From: Salinicoccus luteus DSM 17002 | GTDB lineage: Bacteria > Bacillota > Bacilli > Staphylococcales > Salinicoccaceae | Direction of reading: 5' to 3' | NCBI RefSeq assembly: GCF_000712035.1 | Contig: NZ_JONV01000007.1 | Coordinates: 62,001 to 126,000 of the forward strand | Length of the DNA: 64,000 bases | Shown: positions 16,736 to 22,831 of the stretch, piece by piece | Position numbering within the stretch: position 1 is the stretch's first letter | How the letters are laid out: each line of letters opens with the position of its first letter | Notes under the pieces: model-generated | Seen by the model: the letters and a program-made list of their open reading frames with translations, nothing else | Database searches by the model: none | What the model was told of the DNA's origin: nothing | Position numbers and translations under genes: made by a program

Positions 16736-17662
16736 ATGACAGTACTCGGCATCCATCATGTTTCATCCATCACAAGGGAGATCCTCGACAATCACGACTT
16801 CTATACAAATATCCTCGGTCTCCGCCTCGTCAAAAAGACGGTGAACCAGGATGATACGAGCATGTACCATCTATTCTATGCAGATCATGAGGGGACGCCC
16901 GGCTCCGACATCACGTTCTTTGAAATCGTGAACGCACCCAAATTCCAGGCGGGCACCAACAGCATTTCCAGAACCTATTTCCGTGTACCCTCAAAAGAGG
17001 CACTCGAGTTCTTCAGGGACCGCTTCGAGGCATACGGCGTCTATCATGAAGGCATCATCGAACAGTTCGGCAGGACCATCATGAAATTCGAAGACCATGA
17101 AAAGCAGCGCCTTGCACTGATGGTCGACCAGAGCGATGAACACGCCACACCGAATGTACATCCGGATATACCCCGGGCGCATGCCATCACATCCATCGGG
17201 GCCGTCGAGATGACCGTCCAGTACGTGAAGCCGATGGTGCAGTTCCTGGAGCTTCTCGGCGGGGCCGTGCATGGGGATTTCAATGATGATGCGACGGAAG
17301 CGGAACTCAAAGTCGGCGAAGACAGCATCTATGTCATCGAACAGCGCAGCAGCCAGCTCGAAAAGGAGGGGTACGGCAGCGTCCACCACTTTTCACTCCG
17401 TGTCGAGGATGAAGCCGAGCTGATGGAGATTGAAGAGCGCATCGATGAGGAGAACTGGAAGAATTCCGGTATCATCGACCGCTACTATTTCAAGGCGCTC
17501 TACATCACGACTGTCGGCGGCATTACGGTGGAAGTCTCCACAGACGGTCCCGGCTTCCATGTCGACGAACCGGTCGAATCACTCGGGGAGGCCCTCTCCC
17601 TGCCTCCCGAGCTGGAGGAGAACCGCGACCTGATCGAAGCCTATCTGACCCCGCTCAGATGA
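16736..17662 (+). CDS. mhqO: Ring-cleaving dioxygenase / glyoxalase family, MhqO-like
   Basis: A 308-residue protein with two vicinal-oxygen-chelate domains, like MhqO/MhqA dioxygenases induced by quinones in bacilli. The first domain begins LGIHHVSSITR (metal His), the second carries GSVHHFSLRVEDE, and the third metal ligand is the Glu of GGITVEVST. RBS AGGAGGAGCG. It is followed after 48 nt by a pcm-like gene, so a bicistronic message is likely. It probably opens aromatic rings of hydroquinones; the true substrate is not established. Confidence 0.9.
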   Translation: MTVLGIHHVSSITREILDNHDFYTNILGLRLVKKTVNQDDTSMYHLFYADHEGTPGSDITFFEIVNAPKFQAGTNSISRTYFRVPSKEALEFFRDRFEAYGVYHEGIIEQFGRTIMKFEDHEKQRLALMVDQSDEHATPNVHPDIPRAHAITSIGAVEMTVQYVKPMVQFLELLGGAVHGDFNDDATEAELKVGEDSIYVIEQRSSQLEKEGYGSVHHFSLRVEDEAELMEIEERIDEENWKNSGIIDRYYFKALYITTVGGITVEVSTDGPGFHVDEPVESLGEALSLPPELEENRDLIEAYLTPLR

Positions 17663-17710
17663 ACCGTCCCCAGGTTTTCAGGACATCCATCCAAAAGGAA
17701 GGTGAATCCC

Positions 17711-18292
17711 ATGAAATATGACGAAAAAGAGATTACAGCATTTTTCCATGCACTCGACCGGAGCAGGTTCATGGACCGGCATAAGGAGGAAGCCGAGATG
17801 GATGTGCCCTTCCCCATCGGGCACGGGCAGACGATATCCCAGCCCTCCCTCGTGCTGGAGATGACCCTCCGCCTTGATCTGGAATCCGGCAGCAAAGTGC
17901 TGGAGGTCGGCACCGGTTCCGGCTTCCAGACGGCACTTTTGGCGAAATTTGCTGAAAGCGTGTATACGGTCGAAAGAATCAGGGCACTTCATGAGAGTGC
18001 CCAGAAAAAACTGGCTGCAGAAGGGTTCTCCAATATCCACTTCCATTATGGCGACGGCAACCTCGGCTGGGAGGCACATGCGCCATATGACAGAATCATG
18101 GTGACTGCCGCCGCAGGGGATATCCCACCTGCCCTCGTCCGCCAACTGGCACCCGGCGGAAAAATGGTCATTCCCGTCGGTGACACGTTCAATCAGGAGC
18201 TCCGGCTCGTCGAAAAGGACGAGGATGGGGGCGTTCACACTTCCTTCATCGAACACGTGAGGTTCGTCAGGCTCAAAAAAGATAAAGAGTAG
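17711..18292 (+). CDS. pcm: Protein-L-isoaspartate O-methyltransferase family protein
   Basis: A 193-residue SAM-dependent methyltransferase of the PCMT family, which starts repair of isoaspartyl residues in aged proteins. The SAM-binding loop is VLEVGTGSGFQTALL, preceded by the family block GHGQTISQPSLV, and the post-loop PYDRIMVTAAAGDIP is present. ATG at 17711 is chosen over an upstream GTG because GGAAGG is then correctly spaced. It lies in the mhqO-ahpD stress cluster. PCMT-like genes are patchy in Bacillales, so lateral gain is possible. Confidence 0.87.
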   Translation: MKYDEKEITAFFHALDRSRFMDRHKEEAEMDVPFPIGHGQTISQPSLVLEMTLRLDLESGSKVLEVGTGSGFQTALLAKFAESVYTVERIRALHESAQKKLAAEGFSNIHFHYGDGNLGWEAHAPYDRIMVTAAAGDIPPALVRQLAPGGKMVIPVGDTFNQELRLVEKDEDGGVHTSFIEHVRFVRLKKDKE

Positions 18293-18312
18293 CCCGTCCT
18301 GCTTCCCTTGAT

Positions 18313-18352
18313 GTATTTATTGCTATACTATATAGTGTATAACAATACATAC
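18313..18352. promoter_or_regulatory. Long 20-bp-arm inverted repeat upstream of the AhpD-like gene
   Basis: Two adjacent 20-nt arms match at 17 of 20 positions. The core is CTATAC...GTATAA, and the outer parts are GTATTTATTG and CAATACATAC. It ends 14 nt before the start codon and covers the likely promoter. This looks like an operator, possibly for two dimers of a redox-sensing regulator (MarR/DUF24 type), which is inference from the stress-gene context. Confidence 0.6.
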
Positions 18353-18366
18353 TAGGAGGATATGAA

Positions 18367-19023
18367 ATGACGACAGACGTACTTTACAAACAGTCCTACA
18401 AGAACCGCCTCGGTGAAATCAACAAGCTTGCCCCGGAAGCCGCGAAGGCATTCGGACAGTTCGACCAGAAAGCGATGGCGGAAGGTGTACTCCCCGGCAA
18501 ACTGAAGGAGCTCATCGCCGTGGCAGTGGCCCATGTGACCGGCTGCCCGTACTGCATCGATATCCACGTGAAAAATTTGAAGAAGCTCGACGGCTCCAAA
18601 GCGGAGATGGCGGAATCCATCATGGTCGCCACTGCCCTCAAGGCAGGATCAGCATATGCCCACAGCATCAATGCGCTGAACGCCTATGATGGAAACGAAG
18701 ACGACAACCTCTACGCCAAAGGGGATCTTAAGAATCTCGCACAGCTCAACAAGGTCACACCTGAAATCAACAAGGCATTCCAGCAGTTCGATGCCGCCGC
18801 CATGCAGGAAGGCGCACTCACAGCAAAGGAGAAAGAGATCATCGCTGTCGCCATCGCCCATGTGACCGGCTGCCCGTACTGCATCGAAATCCATACGGGA
18901 AATGCCAAAAAGATGAACGTCACGAAAGAGGAGATCGCGGAATCCATCTTCGTCGCAACAACATTGAAGGCCGGTTCGGCATACGCCCATGGCATCAATG
19001 CACTGAACGCCTATGATGAATAG
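18367..19023 (+). CDS. Tandem AhpD-like / carboxymuconolactone decarboxylase family protein
   Basis: A 218-residue protein made of two clearly homologous CMD domains. Each has the AhpD-type redox motif: C60-P-Y-C63 with His67, and C169-P-Y-C172 with His176, in the shared context AHVTGCPYCI. AhpD-like proteins are thiol-dependent peroxidase partners or disulfide reductases; single-domain forms are usual, so the fused pair acts as a built-in dimer. Both domains end in an AGSAYAH-INALNAYD block. RBS AGGAGG. The upstream palindrome and downstream terminator make it a single-gene unit. Confidence 0.88.
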   Translation: MTTDVLYKQSYKNRLGEINKLAPEAAKAFGQFDQKAMAEGVLPGKLKELIAVAVAHVTGCPYCIDIHVKNLKKLDGSKAEMAESIMVATALKAGSAYAHSINALNAYDGNEDDNLYAKGDLKNLAQLNKVTPEINKAFQQFDAAAMQEGALTAKEKEIIAVAIAHVTGCPYCIEIHTGNAKKMNVTKEEIAESIFVATTLKAGSAYAHGINALNAYDE

Positions 19024-19032
19024 ATGAAAAGA

Positions 19033-19068
19033 GCCTCATCCATATAATATGGATGAGGCATTTTTATT
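19033..19068 (+). terminator. Intrinsic terminator
   Basis: Stem GCCTCATCCATA / TATGGATGAGGC with a 3-nt loop, followed by ATTTTTATT. It ends the AhpD-like transcript and faces the convergent osmC gene. Confidence 0.93.
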
Positions 19069-19077
19069 GCCTGCCGA

Positions 19078-19545
19078 TCATTTCGGTGCAGCAGCTGTTT
19101 CGTCCCTTTCAATGACGACACCATTTGATACCAGATTGACCGGGTTTTGAAGGGTGTCCCCTACCGGACAATTCGCTTCGACAAACTGTATGAACTTCTC
19201 AACTTCTGCTTCAGGCGCATCTGTTCTGATATGGAATTTATAGCGTATATCCGAAAAGCCAGGGCGGATGGCACCATTGCTCATGAAGCCATCACTATCT
19301 ATGTCCCCTTCCAGTTCCACCTTCAACGATTCGATGTCGATGCCGAACTGTTTCGCCGACATCCGCGCTATGATCGCCTGGCAGGCGCCAAGGGATGATA
19401 GCAGGAGTTCGACAGGATTCTCGGCAGTATCTTCTCCGCCCAGACTTGCTGGTTCATCCACCATCACCTTGTGCTGTCGTGCCTGCGTTTCAACTTTGAC
19501 ATTTTCCTTCAGATCCGCTGTTGCCCTGTATGTTTTGATCGGCAT
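19078..19545 (-). CDS. OsmC family peroxiredoxin-like protein
   Basis: A 155-residue OsmC/Ohr-fold protein, which reduces organic hydroperoxides through two cysteines. Both are present: Cys55 in SSLGACQA and Cys126 in EANCPVGDTL, the latter being the YhfA/OsmC-type context rather than Ohr. ATG at 19545 is preferred, with GAGGAG correctly spaced; a TTG 15 nt upstream lies inside that RBS. It follows the ATP-grasp ligase by 38 nt with no terminator between, so it should be read from the same SAM-riboswitch-controlled message. Confidence 0.9.
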   Translation of the reverse strand: MPIKTYRATADLKENVKVETQARQHKVMVDEPASLGGEDTAENPVELLLSSLGACQAIIARMSAKQFGIDIESLKVELEGDIDSDGFMSNGAIRPGFSDIRYKFHIRTDAPEAEVEKFIQFVEANCPVGDTLQNPVNLVSNGVVIERDETAAAPK

Positions 19546-19583
19546 AATGATTCTCCTCAATTTTTATTTTCCGGTCAGCCGTA

Positions 19584-20543
19584 TCAGCTGCCCACTTCCT
19601 CTTTCCGGACCGTTTCGAGCTCACGGCCGAGGAACTTCGCCAGTTCAAGCATGCCGTACTGGCCGGCTTCGGCTTCTGCATCACTGTTGTAGTTTGTATT
19701 CGTATTGATGTCATAAGTGTAGAGGTTTCCATCTTCATCCTGGATGAATTCGATGCCTGCAACATTGATGCTGTTGTTTGCGAGCACCTTCTTATAATTT
19801 TCAAGGATTGGATGGTGGAAATCCTTGATGATCCTGAATTTCGGGGTCTCCGCTTCCTCCTGCTCCTCCGCCGGGCAGAACAGGTCCTCTATGGAACACG
19901 CGTCCGCCGGGCACAGTTCGAACCCTTCGGACGTATCGACACGGACGGCATAGACGAATTCACCGCCGACGAATTCGCAGCGTGTAATGGAGGCATCCGG
20001 TGATTTGATGTAGTCCTGGAGCAGGGTCACGCCATCCACCGGCTCCTCGAATGCCTCACTTCCGACATATGCTTCGAGTGCTTCGATGGAATCGAACAGC
20101 TGGACGCCGAGGCCTTTGCCGGCACGATTATGCTTCGTAATGAAGGATTTTCCCTCAAACCGTTTCGCTGCTTCCAGAATCTGGTCCTTGCCGACGGCGG
20201 CCACCGTATTCGGCGTCTTTACGCCGTGTTTTTCAAGCTCCAGGTATTGGGACACCTTGCTCACTTCCAGCTGCAGGGCCCGGCTGCCGTTGATTACCGT
20301 ACGTCCATGGTACTCCAGCCACGCAAGGACAGCATTTGTAAGCTCCGGAGAATAACGGTTGCCCCGCGTATGTGAAGACGCACTGATCCTGTTGTAGAAG
20401 ACGCCTTCCGGCGGTTCTGCAGTCAAGTCGACCGTACCCTCCGACAGAAGCCAGTCCTCATAGGGCAGCCCCAGTTCATCCAGCCGCTTGAAAAGATGGT
20501 CGGTCCATTCCGGGTTTTCGTGCAGTACATATATTTTGGCCAT
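19584..20543 (-). CDS. RimK-like ATP-grasp ligase under SAM riboswitch control
   Basis: A 319-residue ATP-grasp ligase of the RimK-like group, which joins a carboxylate to an amine using ATP. Visible features are KVSQYLELEKHGVKTPNT (residues about 95-112), the ATP-binding FITKHNRAGKGLGVQLF, and the metal-binding end YTYDINTNTNYN. The insert CPADACSIEDLFCPAEE has three Cys and could bind metal. RBS GAAGGAG. A complete S-box with its terminator lies 57-217 nt upstream, so expression should rise when S-adenosylmethionine is low. That suggests a link to sulfur amino acids or thiols, as inference. Substrate unknown. Confidence 0.85.
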   Translation of the reverse strand: MAKIYVLHENPEWTDHLFKRLDELGLPYEDWLLSEGTVDLTAEPPEGVFYNRISASSHTRGNRYSPELTNAVLAWLEYHGRTVINGSRALQLEVSKVSQYLELEKHGVKTPNTVAAVGKDQILEAAKRFEGKSFITKHNRAGKGLGVQLFDSIEALEAYVGSEAFEEPVDGVTLLQDYIKSPDASITRCEFVGGEFVYAVRVDTSEGFELCPADACSIEDLFCPAEEQEEAETPKFRIIKDFHHPILENYKKVLANNSINVAGIEFIQDEDGNLYTYDINTNTNYNSDAEAEAGQYGMLELAKFLGRELETVRKEEVGS

Positions 20544-20599
20544 GCTGTATCACTCCTTCAGTATTTATAAGATACTTTTTGTCTGCGTTATGCTGCACC

Positions 20600-20760
20600 T
20601 ATAAAAATATAAGCCCTTTCCGGGTGGGAAAAGAGCTTCAGACAATCCATATCTCTTCTCATCTTCCAGGCACAGACCTGATGGAATTGGCACAGTATTC
20701 ATGAAGAACCCGCTGCCGAAGCGTCATCGGGCCATCTCCCTCTGCTTCTCTGGATAAGAA
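20600..20760 (-). ncRNA. SAM-I (S-box) riboswitch with intrinsic terminator
   Basis: On the minus strand the leader reads TTCTTATCCAGAGAAGCAGA, then GGGAGATGGCCCGATGACGC, then TTCGGCAGCGGG, and closes with TGGAAGATGAGAAGAG. This matches the S-box consensus in order and spacing. P1 pairs TCTTATC with GATGAGA (aptamer about 20657-20759). The expression platform is a terminator whose arms are AAGCTCTTTTCC and GGAAAGGGCTT (20611-20638), followed by TATATTTTTAT. By family knowledge, SAM binding favours the terminator, switching off the ATP-grasp/OsmC operon when SAM is plentiful. Confidence 0.96.
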
Positions 20761-20792
20761 TCAATTCATATTAAGTTGATAGGTTAATAGAT

Positions 20793-20821
20793 ATTCTATG
20801 CCATAATCCATGGATAGTCAA
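20793..20821 (-). promoter_or_regulatory. SigA-type promoter of the S-box operon
   Basis: On the minus strand: -35 TTGACT (20816-20821), a 17-nt spacer, and -10 TAGAAT (20793-20798). Transcription would start near 20785, about 25 nt before the aptamer. Confidence 0.75.
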
Positions 20822-20970
20822 TATGCAGAGCCTAAATTTCCAAACTGTTCCATTCTTTCTATTCATTCTGGACACCGACCTACAACAAACAGTGAGAGTA
20901 AACCACCTATCCTTTTATTAGTACAAGGGCTGGATTATACAACCTTCAATTAAATGCTTTCACTTTCTGA
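20822..20970. other. Intergenic stretch without recognised feature
   Basis: Between the S-box promoter and the antitoxin promoter no coding frame with an RBS, no tRNA and no hairpin with a T-tract was seen. It is more AT-rich than the core genes to the left and marks the left edge of the accessory island. Confidence 0.6.
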
Positions 20971-20987
20971 AAATTGACCAGACTAAA

Positions 20988-21026
20988 ATGTACGTTATGT
21001 ACATTATGTACGCATGGTGTTATAAT
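20988..21026 (+). promoter_or_regulatory. Toxin-antitoxin promoter with three 9-bp direct repeats
   Basis: Three tandem units, ATGTACGTT, ATGTACATT and ATGTACGCA, start at 20988, 20997 and 21006. They overlap a promoter with -35 TGTACA (20998-21003), a 17-nt spacer and -10 TATAAT (21021-21026). The arrangement fits autoregulation by the antitoxin or toxin-antitoxin complex, which is typical of type II systems; binding itself is inference. Confidence 0.7.
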
Positions 21027-21048
21027 AATATTTAGAGGAGTGAAAAAT

Positions 21049-21477
21049 ATGCAAAAGACTTTAAAAGCTACTGAAGTTAGAAAACAATGGAGCCGGTTTA
21101 ATGATGAAGTCATACGTTCAGGCCCCCGCTTTGTCAGGAGGAATAGAGATGAGTGGGCCGCTCTCAACATCGGCCATTTGGAAACTATTCTAGAGAATTT
21201 CATATTGGAAGTTGAATTGTTCATTGAAGAGGATAATTCTGTAACAGCCTCATTTGCAGATTTTGACTTGGTGGAGAACGGCGGGACAGAAGAAGAAGCC
21301 CTGGATTTTTTGACTGATGAATTGATTGAGTATGCTGAAGAATACCAGAATAATTTCAATATGTACTTTAATTCTCCCAACAGACGTCCCCATTTTCCAT
21401 ATGTTTTGAAAGTCCTTTCACAAGATACTAAAGAAGAAGTAAAATCACTTATACGATGCCGAGCTGGAAAGAGATAG
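21049..21477 (+). CDS. Antitoxin, Phd-like N-terminus with HicB-like domain
   Basis: A 142-residue acidic protein. Residues 1-45 (LKATEVRKQWSRFNDEVIRS) resemble the Phd/YefM antitoxin start, and residues 50-105 (VELFIEEDNSVTASFADFDL, then TEEEALDFLTDELIEYAEEY) resemble HicB antitoxins. ATG at 21049 follows GAGGAGTG; a longer reading from 20974 would run through the promoter. It overlaps the HicA-like toxin gene by 22 nt. Such a hybrid would neutralise the toxin and bind its own promoter. GC content is visibly lower than in the flanking core genes, consistent with transfer. Confidence 0.75.
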   Translation: MQKTLKATEVRKQWSRFNDEVIRSGPRFVRRNRDEWAALNIGHLETILENFILEVELFIEEDNSVTASFADFDLVENGGTEEEALDFLTDELIEYAEEYQNNFNMYFNSPNRRPHFPYVLKVLSQDTKEEVKSLIRCRAGKR

Positions 21478-21677
21478 AACGATTCTGTCGTAGAGATGGC
21501 TGGGAAGAATTCAAAACTAAAGGACACCATATATACTTTAGAAAACATATGGATGATGGAACAATCAAAAGAACAAAAGTCTCCAGAGGCACCGGAGAAG
21601 TCAGAGGACATTTGTGGAAAGAGATCTTGAAAAAGCAACTACAAGTAACTGAGGAATACTTCAATAGGAACAAGTAA
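21456..21677 (+). CDS. hicA: HicA-family toxin (mRNA interferase)
   Basis: A 73-residue basic protein of the HicA double-stranded-RNA-binding fold, which in characterised systems cleaves mRNA and is blocked by its antitoxin. The motif G23-H24-H25 in KTKGHHIYFRK corresponds to the catalytic GSH/GxH region, and the start SWKEIERFCRRDGWEEFK is the family N-terminus. It overlaps the antitoxin gene by 22 nt; the antitoxin comes first, the reverse of the commonest hicA-hicB order. No separate RBS is obvious, suggesting coupled translation. Confidence 0.8.
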   Translation: MPSWKEIERFCRRDGWEEFKTKGHHIYFRKHMDDGTIKRTKVSRGTGEVRGHLWKEILKKQLQVTEEYFNRNK

Positions 21678-21778
21678 CGGTTCTTTATTGAGGTATTCCT
21701 CTTAATTATGCAAATATGTCTAAAATTTTATGGCTTTGATATAGGTAATGTATGTGATGGCTATAATTTCTAAGGAGA

Positions 21779-22705
21779 TCATTGCACATATTTCAAGTTA
21801 ACTAAGTTTATTTTTGATAACTCTACATATATTTTATCAATTTCTCTTTTTCCGTTTAACTCGATAGATTCGTAAGATTGTGAACTTTTTTTAAAACCTT
21901 TTTTATTAACCTTTGTAATATGTGGGATGTCGGGAGAATCATAAATCTTGTCTAGTTCCTTTTTTAATTCTTTTAGCCTTTCGTTATTAGCTGACAAATA
22001 TATCTCATTAGCACTTATATAGAGCTTTACTATTGAATCGTAAAACCCTTGTATTAAATTTTTTACATCTATATCTTCTGTAAGACTTTCCAACTCTTTC
22101 AATATATTTTTTTTCCACTTATAGCCCGAATTGATCATTGCGTTTATGTCAATATAAATGTCATAGGTTGCCTTTTTATTTGGATTGCCACCGTCTATAT
22201 TAAGATCCATTTTTGTTATTGCAAACCCTTTGTGCTGAGTAAAGTTCCTTAAATGATAGCAGAATCTGTATGAAAAACTATTGTCGTATACTTCATGAGT
22301 TTTATTTTTCCAATCTCTAAAGTATTTTGATCCTTCACTCCATCTTTCTTTAAACTGATTTTCAATATAAGTAATAAATAGTTTTGCAGATGAAAGTAGA
22401 TGGATAAAATAATAATTAACGAGATATTCCTCACCTTCTCTCCCGTCTTTTTCTATTTTTTGAGTATAATTGATAATATTTGCTACGTCTTCCAAGAAGA
22501 TATCATACATTTGATTTATCTTTTTAAAATCTGAGTAATATCTAGAAGTTTCGTAAAACAATTCTTTTTCTTCTTCGGACAAATTATAATTCTGAATCTC
22601 CAATTGCTTTTCTCCATTTTTAAGTTTAAGCAAAGCAAATCTCTCTATAACATTGTCATTTTTTAAGTATCCATTTATTTCTTGATTTCTTCTTTCATTA
22701 GCCAT
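21779..22705 (-). CDS. HEPN-motif protein next to type I restriction system
   Basis: A 308-residue AT-rich, Lys/Asn/Ile-rich gene of no named family. The segment RFCYHLRNFTQHKGFAI contains R153-N154-x3-H158, the RNxxxH catalytic signature of HEPN ribonucleases, inside a helical region (about residues 60-165), as expected for that fold. The C-terminal part is highly charged and helical. ATG at 22705 is chosen because GGAGG lies 8 nt upstream. It lies downstream of hsdR on the same strand (gap 126 nt). A toxin or abortive-infection role is inference; it could also be a phage-derived protein of other function. Confidence 0.65.
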   Translation of the reverse strand: MANERRNQEINGYLKNDNVIERFALLKLKNGEKQLEIQNYNLSEEEKELFYETSRYYSDFKKINQMYDIFLEDVANIINYTQKIEKDGREGEEYLVNYYFIHLLSSAKLFITYIENQFKERWSEGSKYFRDWKNKTHEVYDNSFSYRFCYHLRNFTQHKGFAITKMDLNIDGGNPNKKATYDIYIDINAMINSGYKWKKNILKELESLTEDIDVKNLIQGFYDSIVKLYISANEIYLSANNERLKELKKELDKIYDSPDIPHITKVNKKGFKKSSQSYESIELNGKREIDKIYVELSKINLVNLKYVQ

Positions 22706-22831
22706 ACCTACGACCTCCATTACTTGTAATACATCTCCATCTTTAAAAATATACAAAAGATTTTATATCGTTGTTAGGTTACTTCAATTGTAAAAAGAGC
22801 CTCTACTCTTCCAATAGAGACCCTTCTCCTC

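Noticed and set aside
20600-20760. Plus-strand small RNA or T-box in the same interval
   Set aside because: The conserved S-box elements are ordered only on the minus strand and point to the ATP-grasp gene; no T-box sequence (TGGNACCGCG-type) is present.
20974-21048. Longer N-terminus for the antitoxin
   Set aside because: The extension is Cys-rich, lacks an RBS, and would run through the -35, -10 and 9-bp repeats.
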